Source: CBDCWA01 sp965223255
GTDB taxonomy: Bacteria > Pseudomonadota > Alphaproteobacteria > Rhizobiales > Hyphomicrobiaceae
Assembly: GCA_965223255.1 (NCBI GenBank)
Contig: CBDCWA010000004.1
Location: forward strand, 1,922,001 to 1,986,000
Direction: 5' to 3'
DNA length: 64,000 nt
Under the pieces are notes generated by a model. That model was not told the DNA's origin. It saw only the letters and a list, made by a program, of their open reading frames with translations, and did not search any database. Positions 42,076-50,878 of the stretch are shown in pieces. Positions within the stretch are counted from its first letter, which is position 1, and every line of letters starts with the position of its first letter. A program made the position numbers and the translations under genes.

Positions 42076-43044
42076 CTAGCCAAATTGCAGCTCATGCACC
42101 GAAAACAGATGAGCGTCATCCGTCCATGTCTCGACCGCTAGCCAGCCAGCTTGTGCTGCCCGCGCATGGAACCCATCAACGGTATACTTGTATGAATTCT
42201 CAGTATGGATGGTCTCTTCGGTTTTGAACGAAAACGTCCGGCCGGCAACACGGACGTCTTGATCGCGCTCACTCACCAGATGCATCTCGATGCGATTATC
42301 GACGCCATTATAGAGCGCCTTATGTCGAAAAGCCTTGAGATTGAAATCGCCATCCAATTCACGATTGAGCCGACGTAATAGATTGAGATTGAACGCTGCG
42401 GTGACACCTTTTCTATCATCATATGCGGCTTCAAGACGGGCAACGTCTTTCTGTAGGTCCACACCGATAATCAACCGGCCACCCCGGCCAAGCGTCTGGC
42501 CAAATCGCTCTAATAGACACACCGCATCCGTCGGCTGGAGATTGCCAATCGTCGAACCTGGAAAAAAGCCAAGACGCGGTGCGGCTTCTAGATGGGCCGG
42601 CAACCTTACAGGATCACAAAAATCGGCAACGATCGGCTCTACGACGAGAGATGGAAACCTATTGCTGATGCGCCGCGCAGCATCGCGCAACGCGGGCTCC
42701 GAAATATCTAGGGCCACATAGGCCGACGCCTTGTCGAGCGCGCGCAGGAGAACTTCGGTTTTGATACTCGAACCCGACCCGAATTCGATCAAAACACATC
42801 CAGCCGGCGTCCGCCGGGCGATGTCTCCAGAGCATGCCTCGAGTATCGCGCGTTCAGTGCGCGTTGGATAGTATTCGTCAAGCTCGGTGATCTCTTCGAA
42901 CAGATCACTACCCTTGGCATCATAGAGCCAGCGCGATGGAATAGACTTCTGTGGGCTTGACAATCCCTTAATGACATCCGCCCTCAACGCTTCGCGCTCG
43001 CCGGTCGCCAACGGTTGTTGCGCATTAATACCAAGTGCCACCAT
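42076..43044 (-). CDS. egtD: L-histidine N-alpha-methyltransferase (EgtD)
   Basis: A 322-residue SAM-dependent enzyme that trimethylates histidine to hercynine, the first step of ergothioneine synthesis. SIPSRWLYDAKGSDLFEEIT and DEYYPTRTERAILE at the N-terminus, the SAM site LIEFGSGSSIKTEVLLRAL, LGFFPGSTIGNLQP and IGVDLQKDVARLEAAYDD are diagnostic. The ATG at 43044 shares a base with the egtB stop codon (TAATG), so the two genes are translationally coupled. egtA, egtC and egtE are not in the window; EgtBD-only clusters are common in alphaproteobacteria. Confidence 0.95.
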   Translation of the reverse strand: MVALGINAQQPLATGEREALRADVIKGLSSPQKSIPSRWLYDAKGSDLFEEITELDEYYPTRTERAILEACSGDIARRTPAGCVLIEFGSGSSIKTEVLLRALDKASAYVALDISEPALRDAARRISNRFPSLVVEPIVADFCDPVRLPAHLEAAPRLGFFPGSTIGNLQPTDAVCLLERFGQTLGRGGRLIIGVDLQKDVARLEAAYDDRKGVTAAFNLNLLRRLNRELDGDFNLKAFRHKALYNGVDNRIEMHLVSERDQDVRVAGRTFSFKTEETIHTENSYKYTVDGFHARAAQAGWLAVETWTDDAHLFSVHELQFG

Positions 43045-44342
43045 TATAAATCCTCCGCCAGGCGAAGCCCCATAAACTGCCATCGCTGATGGGGATAGAA
43101 GAAGTTGCGATAGCTCGCCCGGCTATGATCATTGCATGTTACGCACGACGCCCCACGCAACACGTATTGACCGCACATAAATTTTCCATTGTATTCACCG
43201 ACCGCTCCGTCGGCGACCTTGAAGCCGGGATAGGGCGCGAAGGGGCTCTGGGTCCATTCCCAGACATCTCCGAACATCTGCTGCGGCCCGCTGCTTGGCT
43301 CCAGCCCACACGCGATCGGCCGCAGCTGACCACTCCCCAGCATATTGCCCTCAACACGCACCAGACGCGCTGAATACTCCCATTCCTGTTCGCTTGGCAG
43401 TCTTTTTCCCGCCCAACTCGCAAAGGCGTCGGCTTCAAAATAGCTGACGTGGCAGACCGGCGCATCGAGATCCAACGGCACGAGGCCACCGAGCGTCATT
43501 TGATGCCAAAAGCCATCACGGTACTGCCAATAGCCTGGTGCATGCCAACCCTCCTGGCGCACCAATGCAAAGCCGTCCGACAGCCAATGCGCGGCCGTCT
43601 CATAGCCGCCATCCTGCATAAACGCCAGCCACTCACCATTCGTGACAAGCCGATTGGCGAGCCGAAAAGGACGAAGAAACGCTTGATGCCTTGGGCCTTC
43701 ACAATCAAACGCAAAGCCTTTGCCATCATGACCAACGTCGACGAGACCGCCTTCGAATTCCGTCCAGGTCCAAGGCCTGGCCGTTCCAATTTGGCGCGGC
43801 GGCCTCTTTACCGCGCGATACGCAGGATAGAGCGGTGACGCTGCGAATAGCGACAGAATATCCGTCAACAACAATTCTTGATGCTGTTGCTCGTGATTGA
43901 TTCCGAGTTCAACGAGTTCCGCGACGTCCGGATCGCGATCGACAATGCCTTGCGCAAACAACTTGCCTAACGCCTCATCCACATGCGCGCGATAGCGCAC
44001 AACATCGTTATTGCTGGGACGTGTCAGGAGCCCACGCATCGGCCTTGGTTGGCGCGGGCCTTCAGCTTCATAATAGGAATTGAAGCAATAATGATAATCG
44101 CCATCGAAGAGCTGGTAGGAGGGAAGAAAGGGCCGCAGGACAAAAGTCTCATAGAACCAGGTCGTATGTGCCAAATGCCATTTCGTGGGACTGGCATCCG
44201 GCATCGATTGCGCACACTGATCTTCGTCTGATAGCGGTCGGGCAAGAGCCATCGACTGGCGACGCGATGCCTGACATCTGTCTTCTAGAGAGCTATGAGC
44301 TAGAGCTTCGCCGTTCGCCGCTGTTGTCTGGGAGAGCGCCAC
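43044..44342 (-). CDS. egtB: Ergothioneine biosynthesis sulfoxide synthase (EgtB)
   Basis: A 432-residue non-haem iron enzyme that joins hercynine to a thiol donor (gamma-glutamylcysteine or cysteine) using oxygen. The N-terminal DinB-like domain has SPTKWHLAHTTWFYETFVL and the iron ligands H-E-Q-Q-H in LGINHEQQHQELLLTDIL; the C-terminal FGE-sulfatase (lectin-like) domain has KRLPSEQEWEYSAR, MFGDVWEWTQSPF and YVLRGASCVTCNDHSRASYRNF (quoted in part). The start is GTG with AAGGA seven bases upstream. It is the first gene of the egtBD pair. Confidence 0.95.
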   Translation of the reverse strand: MALSQTTAANGEALAHSSLEDRCQASRRQSMALARPLSDEDQCAQSMPDASPTKWHLAHTTWFYETFVLRPFLPSYQLFDGDYHYCFNSYYEAEGPRQPRPMRGLLTRPSNNDVVRYRAHVDEALGKLFAQGIVDRDPDVAELVELGINHEQQHQELLLTDILSLFAASPLYPAYRAVKRPPRQIGTARPWTWTEFEGGLVDVGHDGKGFAFDCEGPRHQAFLRPFRLANRLVTNGEWLAFMQDGGYETAAHWLSDGFALVRQEGWHAPGYWQYRDGFWHQMTLGGLVPLDLDAPVCHVSYFEADAFASWAGKRLPSEQEWEYSARLVRVEGNMLGSGQLRPIACGLEPSSGPQQMFGDVWEWTQSPFAPYPGFKVADGAVGEYNGKFMCGQYVLRGASCVTCNDHSRASYRNFFYPHQRWQFMGLRLAEDL

Positions 44343-44567
44343 ATCAAGGTCCTTTGACCATATTTTGGGATTAGATAATCGTTAGCAATTTCAAGCGACT
44401 AGAGTCGGAAATTAAGGGATCCTAGGTTGTTGAAACCGATCTGAGGTTCCCCTTGCACAGCATCACGCTGATGCGCCATACGCGGAGTATTTGCACACAT
44501 ATATGCGATAAAACCATGGCGTTGCAACCGCTGCAGTCCTTCAATCTCTTATCAAAAGGACGCAAAA

Positions 44568-45044
44568 CTAGCCCCGCTGGCGGATATGAACATGCTCATG
44601 GGTTGAGATTTCACCGGCCCCGTGCGCATGCACGGCATCGACTCGCTGCACCGGAATTATCACCAATTCCCCGTGGCGGACACCACGTTCCGCGATCACT
44701 TGATCGCCGAATCGTGTGACCTGTGAGGCGAGCCCTTTCAAAACATTGATTTCCATGCAGTGATCATGGTCCAGGTGCACATGCAGCGAGGCAAGCGACA
44801 AATCGTGATGATCATGGAACGATTTTGTCAAACGCCGCGCCAGATCCCGCGCTGGATGCTCGTAAACATAAACCAACGCGCCGAGACAGTCCTTGTCGGG
44901 CTCCTCTGGGCCACTCGTCCCTTTCATGCCGGCGCGCGTCAAATCGCGAATGGCTTCCGAGCGGTTCTGATACCCTTGCTCTTCGATAAAACCGTCGATT
45001 TCTGCGAGGAGTTCGTCATCGATCGTGATCGTTACGCGTTGCAT
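44568..45044 (-). CDS. nikR: Nickel-responsive regulator NikR
   Basis: A 158-residue ribbon-helix-helix repressor that senses Ni(II). The N-terminal MQRVTITIDDELLAEIDGFI followed by NRSEAIRDLTRAG is the DNA-binding unit; the ACT-like domain has the nickel-site residues in FHDHHDLSLASLHVHLDHDHCMEI (quoted in part), with the characteristic H-x-H and Cys. The C-terminus adds a His-rich tail (HAHGAGEISTHEHVHIRQRG) not present in E. coli NikR (133 residues). It is the last gene of the nickel-transport operon and probably represses it when nickel is plentiful. No clear NikR operator was identified upstream of nikK. Confidence 0.94.
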   Translation of the reverse strand: MQRVTITIDDELLAEIDGFIEEQGYQNRSEAIRDLTRAGMKGTSGPEEPDKDCLGALVYVYEHPARDLARRLTKSFHDHHDLSLASLHVHLDHDHCMEINVLKGLASQVTRFGDQVIAERGVRHGELVIIPVQRVDAVHAHGAGEISTHEHVHIRQRG

Positions 45045-45052
45045 ATCTGGTC

Positions 45053-45820
45053 TCACGGGTTTTGTGGTTTAAAATGATGGACCGCATGTTGACGCTCACC
45101 ATTGTGATCATCCACAGCCTCCGGTGTATGAAAATGGATATGATCATGGGTGTGGGGATGGCGATGTACGACCGCAGGCCGCAGCGTGCACGCGTCAAGC
45201 ATCACAGCACGTGTGGCAATGCGTTCGATAAAATCTCGGTCATGTGAGACGATGATCATAGACGTCGCAAGACCGGACAATAACGCCGTCAACACTGCAA
45301 GGTGATTTTCATCAAGCGCATTACTGGGTTCATCCAGCAACAACACCTCAGGGTCCATCGCCAACACCGAGGCAAGCGAGACAAGCCGCTTTTCCCCACC
45401 TGACAAACGATGGGTAATTCGGTCACTCAAATGTTCGAGGCCGAGGCGTCCCAGCGTCTGATGCGCCCTCGCCAACGCCTGATTTTTGCCAAGCCCGATG
45501 TTCAAAGGTCCAAACGCCACATCCTCCAACACCGTAGGACAGAACAATTGGTCATCAGGGTCTTGAAAAAGATAACCGCACTTGACACGCATGGCGCGAA
45601 AATCTCGTTCACTCTGGCACCGGACACCAAATGCGATGATTTCCCCTGCGGTTATTGTCTGCAAACCCACAATTGCCCGCAGCAACGTGGTCTTGCCGGC
45701 GCCATTTTGACCAATGACTGCAAGCCGTTCGCCAGCCGAAAGCTCAAGCGAGACATCGTTGAGAACCGAAATACCGGAGCGCTCAACGCACACGTTTCTC
45801 AATTGCAATTGCAACGTCAT
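45053..45820 (-). CDS. nikO: Nickel ECF transporter ATPase NikO
   Basis: A 255-residue ABC ATPase that powers nickel uptake. Walker A is AVIGQNGAGKTTLLRAIVG, the Q-loop is LFQDPDDQLFCPTV, the signature is HRLSGGEKRLVSLASVLA and Walker B is PEVLLLDEPSNALDE. The C-terminal 40 residues are rich in His (VHRHPHTHDHIHFHT and further His), a likely metal-binding tail. The ATG at 45820 overlaps the nikQ stop as ATGA. A longer frame starts at 45883 within nikQ but lacks support. The cobalt and nickel subtypes are told apart here by context (nikR, nikK, nikL). Confidence 0.94.
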   Translation of the reverse strand: MTLQLQLRNVCVERSGISVLNDVSLELSAGERLAVIGQNGAGKTTLLRAIVGLQTITAGEIIAFGVRCQSERDFRAMRVKCGYLFQDPDDQLFCPTVLEDVAFGPLNIGLGKNQALARAHQTLGRLGLEHLSDRITHRLSGGEKRLVSLASVLAMDPEVLLLDEPSNALDENHLAVLTALLSGLATSMIIVSHDRDFIERIATRAVMLDACTLRPAVVHRHPHTHDHIHFHTPEAVDDHNGERQHAVHHFKPQNP

Positions 45821-46605
45821 ATCACCCTCGCAATCGCAACGATTGCCACCGCAGAAGCACACGCAGCAGCAAGAAAAAGCCAATCGTTTTTCTGCAGTGG
45901 CTTTGGACTGCGTAAAGGAAACTGACCAGAAAACGCCCGGCAGCGCATGGCTTCGTCAACGCGCTCTGCACGCTCTGCGGACCGGACCAACACCATGCCG
46001 ATGAGATTGCCGCTCGTCTGCAATGTATGCATATTCGTAGCCGGCCTGAATGCACGCGCGCGCATCGCATCGCCAAGACGGTTCCATTCTTTGCGAAGCA
46101 CAGATACGTAGCGCACCGAAAACAGCAAAAGGTGCACCAACTTACCCGGGCAGCCCAGCATTGCCAAGGCGCGCCCGAACCGCACCGGCTCCAGCGAACT
46201 CAGCAGAGCAAAAAACAACAGCCCACACGTCAGCACCTTGAGCGCAAGGATCGCTGCGCGCATCAGTCCGGTCCCGCTTACGACAAGCGGTCCAATCGTC
46301 AGCAAGCCATCGCCTGGAATTGTCAACGGCAGCAACACGAAGAAGGCCAGCATAAAGCCTTCGATATGGCGCAATCTGTGTTGCAGTTGGAGGAAGCTTA
46401 AGCCGGTTGCACGCGCAAATATCAGCGCACCCAGCGCCACCGTCACCAGGACCGCAATGCTGGACGTCACCAGCACAGCAACAAGCACAATAACTGTCGC
46501 GCTGATGCGGACACGGGCATCGATACCGCCAATGATTGCCCGGTCACGGTCATCAATTCCAATACCGACAGTAGCGAACTTATTTTTGACCGCGGCCTCA
46601 GTCAT
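45817..46605 (-). CDS. nikQ: Nickel ECF transporter transmembrane subunit NikQ
   Basis: A 262-residue membrane protein of the CbiQ/EcfT family that couples ATP hydrolysis by NikO to the substrate-binding NikM. About five hydrophobic segments are seen, and the two cytoplasmic coupling helices carry Ala-Arg-Ala/Gly motifs in GDAMRARAFRPA and DEAMRCRAFSGQF. The start at ATG 46605 overlaps the end of nikL by 8 bases; translational coupling with both neighbours is likely. The extended upstream frame to 46662 lacks support. Confidence 0.92.
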   Translation of the reverse strand: MTEAAVKNKFATVGIGIDDRDRAIIGGIDARVRISATVIVLVAVLVTSSIAVLVTVALGALIFARATGLSFLQLQHRLRHIEGFMLAFFVLLPLTIPGDGLLTIGPLVVSGTGLMRAAILALKVLTCGLLFFALLSSLEPVRFGRALAMLGCPGKLVHLLLFSVRYVSVLRKEWNRLGDAMRARAFRPATNMHTLQTSGNLIGMVLVRSAERAERVDEAMRCRAFSGQFPLRSPKPLQKNDWLFLAAACASAVAIVAIARVI

Positions 46606-47173
46606 TGCCGCCTCGATCCCGCTGCCGGGCATGCGCCCAAAGAGCGATACCAGCAAGCCCAACGATCATGGCAAGCCCAGCAATGATATCCTTGAAGCGA
46701 ATCTGCGCTTCAAACCGCTGCAGGTCTTGGCGCAGCGGCGTCACGTGGCGTTCAACGGCCTTATCGATCGCCTGCACGATATCTGGGTGATGCGCGCTCA
46801 CCGCCGCTGGCCCGGCAATCGACGGTCCAACATGGCGTGAACTACGCCCTGCCGTCGGTGCAGTCGTATGTGCCCCCTGGAGCGTAATCTTCGCCACGTG
46901 ACCTTCGCCGGCGTTGATGGTCAAGACGTAAGGGCCGGGCACCGGCACCCGCACCGAAAAGACCCCATTCTTTGCCGTCTTCGTTCGAAATGTCTTTGAC
47001 ATTTTATCGGGCTTTATCGTGATCGTGGCCCCGGCCGGTCGCCCGCCACCCGTAAAGAACGCATGCCCCGAGATCAACTCACCCTTGACCGTCGCAAAGA
47101 CCTGCAACCGATGCGCAGCAAGTGGCGAAATTGTCAAAGATAAGAAACAGCAGACGACAATGATGCGCCACAT
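46598..47173 (-). CDS. nikL: Nickel ECF transporter accessory protein NikL
   Basis: A 191-residue protein with an N-terminal signal/anchor (about residues 3-19, ending AAHRL), an extracytoplasmic beta-sandwich (LQVFATVKGELISGHAFFTG, then VPVPGPYVLTINAGEGH) and a C-terminal helix (IIAGLAMIVGLAGIALWAHA). This two-TM layout with a carboxypeptidase-regulatory-like domain is that of NikL in NikKMLQO transporters; its role is to assist nickel uptake. His residues occur in SAHHPDIV and RHVTP. It is one base after nikM and overlaps nikQ. Confidence 0.85.
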   Translation of the reverse strand: MWRIIVVCCFLSLTISPLAAHRLQVFATVKGELISGHAFFTGGGRPAGATITIKPDKMSKTFRTKTAKNGVFSVRVPVPGPYVLTINAGEGHVAKITLQGAHTTAPTAGRSSRHVGPSIAGPAAVSAHHPDIVQAIDKAVERHVTPLRQDLQRFEAQIRFKDIIAGLAMIVGLAGIALWAHARQRDRGGND

Positions 47174-47174
47174 A

Positions 47175-47792
47175 TCACGAAGGCGCTCCTGTCGCCGGCA
47201 GCAATTCGGGTTTCACCCGTTTCAAAAACGAAATGATGAACGCCGTGACCAGCGCTTCGATCACCATCAACGGAACATAAGTCGCGATAATAATCTTGGC
47301 ACTCGGTACATAATCAGGCGATGACAGTGCAAGCGACAGCGACACGCCTGCCGCCGTTAGCGCCACGCAAAGCGCCGCCATCGCACCTGCCAGGATCGGT
47401 GTGGCGACACTGCCGGACCCGGCGATCCAAGATCCAAAAAGTGTGCCGAGCACGACACCTGGCAGTGCAATATTGACGGTGTTCACCCCCAAAGTGGTAA
47501 GCCCGCCGAACCCGAACAGCAACGCTTGCAACACCAGCGCCACCAGCACCGCAGGAAAGGCGCGCGCACCAAGTATCAACCCCATCAAGCCGGACAATAA
47601 AAGATGAATACTCGAGACGCCGATAGGAATGCTGATCAATGCAGAGACAAAGAATGCCGCGGTCAATATTGCCGTCCGTGGAACATCGCGCTCATCCATT
47701 TGGCGCAGGCCAATCGCCACGCAACCAACCGCAACGGCCGAACCAATGGCGATAACCGGAAGCGACAGCACACCATCGGGTATATGCGCCAA
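47175..47792 (-). CDS. nikM: Nickel ECF transporter substrate-binding subunit NikM
   Basis: A 205-residue CbiM/NikM membrane protein that binds nickel. In known members the N-terminus is Met-His-Ile-Pro-(D/E)-Gly, with His2 and the N-terminal amine as ligands. Here the only frame start that fits is a TTG at 47792, with GAGGAG just upstream, giving Met-Ala-His-Ile-Pro-Asp-Gly. If methionine is removed, His becomes residue 2. Further conserved segments are SIHLLLSGLMGLILGARAFPAVL (with a second nickel-binding His) and LQALLFGFGGLTTLGVN. The frame runs back to 47849 inside nikK. Six to seven hydrophobic segments are visible. Confidence 0.9.
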   Translation of the reverse strand: MAHIPDGVLSLPVIAIGSAVAVGCVAIGLRQMDERDVPRTAILTAAFFVSALISIPIGVSSIHLLLSGLMGLILGARAFPAVLVALVLQALLFGFGGLTTLGVNTVNIALPGVVLGTLFGSWIAGSGSVATPILAGAMAALCVALTAAGVSLSLALSSPDYVPSAKIIIATYVPLMVIEALVTAFIISFLKRVKPELLPATGAPS

Positions 47793-47812
47793 ACCGAACT
47801 CCTCCTCGAAAG

Positions 47813-48583
47813 CTAGCGCCCTGGGCGCATATCGGTGGCCTTGACCCACATGACGGCCCCAATCTCCACCGTCGCCGGCTGCCCATCCGGCGCCTTCATT
47901 GACTGATCACTGTCGATGATAGCGGCAAAACCCCACCATCCGGCGCGCGGCATGGCGTACGAGAATGTCCCGGTGGCATCCGCCTTGATGGCCTGGGTAA
48001 CGAACGCCGCGTTGGGTGGCTTGATCGAACCATCATTCGCCCACTCGACTTCAATCGTGGCGTAGGGCACCGGCTTACCGCTCCTCAGAACGACGCCGCG
48101 AAAGAGGTTGCCGGTCCAAAGACCGCTCGGGCGCGTCAATGGCCGAATCTCGACGGGCAAACCAACCAGACGATCCCAGCCCACACCGGTTGCGAACGAA
48201 TCGACAATGACTTTTGCGTATTGAATGATGTACTTGCGTTCCGCAGCCTCCCAATAGGGCTGAGGCTCGACATAATATATGGCCGTACCGGGGCGCTTCA
48301 GGCTCTGGGTCAACGTCCATGAAGACTTGCCCAGCACCAAGCGCTGTTTCAGCTTGGCGGTGAGATCGCGCCTTTCACCGCCGATGATGACACCAAACCG
48401 CTTTGGGCGTTTCAGCTCCATCACCGGACCGCGGTCCATGGGGTGTGTGAATGTCATATCAAGCCGCACATTACCGCCAGTCACCAACACATCCGTCGAA
48501 GGTTTCACAAAGAGAAAGTGCGCGTGACCGCCGCCAATCGACACAGCAAGCAGCACCAGAACCGCAAACAACCTGCACAGCAT
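47813..48583 (-). CDS. nikK: DUF4198 periplasmic protein, NikK-like
   Basis: A 256-residue secreted protein with a signal peptide (RLFAVLVLLAVSIGGGHA) followed at once by HFLFVKPS, so the mature protein begins close to a His, a possible metal ligand. FTHPMDRGPVMELKRPKRFGV, LVGLPVEIRPLTRPSG, GKPVPYATIEVEW and GWWGFAAIIDSDQ match the DUF4198 family, whose members occur as NikK in nickel ECF operons and as CobN-linked proteins. It is the first gene of nikKMLQO-nikR. The upstream gap to the sugar-dehydrogenase-like gene (84 bases) should hold the promoter. Confidence 0.86.
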   Translation of the reverse strand: MLCRLFAVLVLLAVSIGGGHAHFLFVKPSTDVLVTGGNVRLDMTFTHPMDRGPVMELKRPKRFGVIIGGERRDLTAKLKQRLVLGKSSWTLTQSLKRPGTAIYYVEPQPYWEAAERKYIIQYAKVIVDSFATGVGWDRLVGLPVEIRPLTRPSGLWTGNLFRGVVLRSGKPVPYATIEVEWANDGSIKPPNAAFVTQAIKADATGTFSYAMPRAGWWGFAAIIDSDQSMKAPDGQPATVEIGAVMWVKATDMRPGR

Positions 48584-48666
48584 AAGAGATCAATTTCCAC
48601 TAATAATCCCAAGATTGAGTAGGATGTTTAGCAGAAAAGATCATATTGTAAAGGCAGCGCCAGATC

Positions 48667-49848
48667 TTAAGGCAGCGGAATAACCCTCAGAATTCGCCCA
48701 CTATGTTCGCCTGTCGCGACCAGCAGCGCGCCATCCCGTGCTTGCCTGACATCGCGAATACGCGCGCCGAGGTTTCTCAGGAGGCGTTCTTCTGCAACCA
48801 CCTTATTACCTTTCAACACCAGGCGGGTGAGGTGCGTCCCCGCCAACGCACCAATAAACAGGCTGTTGTTCCACTTGGGATAGCGTTCGGAGCGATAGAA
48901 CGTCATCCCTGATGGCGCGATTGAGGGGTCCCAATAATAGATCGGCTGTTCCATACCCTTCTTGTGCGTGCCAATGCCGATCTTGTCGCCGGAATAGTCC
49001 CGCCCATAGGTGATCACCGGCCAACCATAGTTTTTCCCAGCCTCGGGTATGTTGATCTCATCACCCCCCTGCGCCCCATGTTCCACCGTCCATAGAGCAC
49101 CGGTATCGGGATGCAATGCCGCCCCTTGCGCATTGCGATGGCCGATCGACCAAATCTCCGGCTTCCACCCCTTCCGCCTCGCCTGGCCCGACACCGCCTG
49201 GCCGCTTGTTTTGATATAGACCACCTTGCCCAAATGGCTTTTGGGATCCTGCGCCCTTTTGGCCGCATAACCACGTTCACCAAGCGTTACGAACAGATGC
49301 CCCTTGCGATCAAACACGATGCGGCTGCCAAAATGCAAGCTAGATCGGTAGGCCGGTGTCTGTCGGAAGATCACCCGCACATTTTTGAGTGATGGCCGCT
49401 TACCACTGACATCAAGCTGCGCACGCGCGATAGTGGTACCGTTGCGTCCGCGCCCCCGCGCCTCCGAATACGAAAAGAATATGGTCCCACTGGTTGCATA
49501 ATCAGGTGCCAAAACGACATCCAACAGCCCACCTTGCCCGCCGGCCACAACGTCAGGAACGCCGGCAAGCGGTCGTGATAGACGCCCGTTCTTCTCGACC
49601 ACGCGCATACGACCGGGCCGTTCGGTGACAAGATAACGCCCGTCCGGTAACTCCTGTACCGCCCACGGATTGACGAGCCCCCGTGCGACCGTAACAACCT
49701 TCACCTTCGTGGTCTCGGCCGGCTTCGGCGCCTTGGTAATCTTGGCAACACTACCGTCAGCCGTTGCAAGCAGAACTCCGCCAGCAAGCGCTCCACACCA
49801 AGCGATCCGAGCACGGCGCAAATAGGCCAATGAACTGTTGTCTATCAT
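48667..49848 (-). CDS. PQQ-type soluble sugar dehydrogenase-like beta-propeller protein
   Basis: A 393-residue secreted protein of the soluble glucose/aldose dehydrogenase (YliI/Asd) family. A signal peptide or anchor lies near residues 14-30. The propeller shows LVNPWAVQELPDGRYLVTERPGRM, GGQGGLLDVVLAPDYATSGTIFFSYS, the catalytic-His region SSLHFGSRIVFDRKGHLFVTLGERG, IGHRNAQGAALHPDTGALWTVEHGAQGGDEIN (quoted in part) and NYGWPVITYG. These fit a PQQ-binding enzyme oxidising sugars in the periplasm, but the substrate is unknown and PQQ-synthesis genes are not in the window. Confidence 0.88.
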   Translation of the reverse strand: MIDNSSLAYLRRARIAWCGALAGGVLLATADGSVAKITKAPKPAETTKVKVVTVARGLVNPWAVQELPDGRYLVTERPGRMRVVEKNGRLSRPLAGVPDVVAGGQGGLLDVVLAPDYATSGTIFFSYSEARGRGRNGTTIARAQLDVSGKRPSLKNVRVIFRQTPAYRSSLHFGSRIVFDRKGHLFVTLGERGYAAKRAQDPKSHLGKVVYIKTSGQAVSGQARRKGWKPEIWSIGHRNAQGAALHPDTGALWTVEHGAQGGDEINIPEAGKNYGWPVITYGRDYSGDKIGIGTHKKGMEQPIYYWDPSIAPSGMTFYRSERYPKWNNSLFIGALAGTHLTRLVLKGNKVVAEERLLRNLGARIRDVRQARDGALLVATGEHSGRILRVIPLP

Positions 49849-49985
49849 TCTACTAAACCATCTGTTTGCCAGTCATCAATCTGTACACTAATCGCCAAGG
49901 CGGCATCGGTGCTCGTGCGATTACCAATGCCCGCCTGATCTGCATAGCCATTGTATTCTTCGCCCATTTCATCATATACCGCGCT

Positions 49986-50834
49986 ATGACAAGCGATGGA
50001 GTTACACTCGCGTTCGTTAAGATGAACGGACTGGGTAATCAGATTCTGGTGATCGACCTGAGAGGTCAGAGCGTTGCTTTGACGCCAACCCAGGTGCGTG
50101 CCATCGCTGAGCACCCACAAACCGCCTTCGACCAGCTGATGGTGCTGCGCGAGAGCGGTCAAACGAATATTGATGCTAAGGTGGAGATTTACAATGCCGA
50201 CGGCTCTGAGGCCGGCGCCTGCGGCAATGGCATGCGCTGTGTGGCCTGGCTCGAGGCCGAGGCCACGCAACGCACGACACTCACCTTCACCACGCCCCAA
50301 GGCGTGCAGGTTGCACACGTCGCGTCTCCAGAAAAAGTCACCGTTGATATGGGCCAGCCCAAGTTTAATTGGCATGAGATCCCTCTTCGCGATGAATTCC
50401 ATGACACACGCCAGATCGAACTTCAGATTGGTCCAATTGACGACCCGGTATTGCACTCACCCTCGGTCGTCAGCATGGGCAATCCGCATGCCATTTTCTG
50501 GGTCGATGATATCGCCGCTTATGACCTCGAGCGCTTTGGCCCGATGCTGGAGCACCACCCGTTATTTCCCGAGCGCGCCAACATTTCCCTCGCCAACGTC
50601 AGGAGCGAGAGCGAAATCGTCGTCCGCACCTGGGAGCGCGGCGCCGGCCTGACTCAGGCCTGCGGATCTGCGGCATGCGCGTGTTTGGTTGCCGCAGCCA
50701 GAAAGGGTTTAACCGGTCGCAAGGCCACTGTTCACTTGCCCGGCGGTGCGTTGGATATTACCTGGGGGGACGATAATCATGTCGCAATGACCGGGCCGAC
50801 CGAACTTGAACACCGCGGGCGACTAGAAATTTGA
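49986..50834 (+). CDS. dapF: Diaminopimelate epimerase
   Basis: A 282-residue enzyme that converts LL- to meso-diaminopimelate for lysine and peptidoglycan. The two catalytic cysteines are in EAGACGNGMRCVAW and GLTQACGSAACACLVAA. FVKMNGLGNQILVIDLRG and SMGNPHAIFWVDD are also diagnostic. ATG 49986 fits the family start; the longer frame back to 49866 would overlap the region upstream of the dehydrogenase gene. It begins the dapF-mtaB-ftsY group. Confidence 0.96.
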   Translation: MTSDGVTLAFVKMNGLGNQILVIDLRGQSVALTPTQVRAIAEHPQTAFDQLMVLRESGQTNIDAKVEIYNADGSEAGACGNGMRCVAWLEAEATQRTTLTFTTPQGVQVAHVASPEKVTVDMGQPKFNWHEIPLRDEFHDTRQIELQIGPIDDPVLHSPSVVSMGNPHAIFWVDDIAAYDLERFGPMLEHHPLFPERANISLANVRSESEIVVRTWERGAGLTQACGSAACACLVAAARKGLTGRKATVHLPGGALDITWGDDNHVAMTGPTELEHRGRLEI

Positions 50835-50878
50835 GAATATTTCAGCGCCGTCGGAGCGCCTGAGAATCGTTGAGGCAG

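Noticed and set aside
48584..48666. NikR operator (GTATGA-N16-TCATAC) before nikK
   Set aside because: Only one poor half-site-like TCATATT was found; no dyad.
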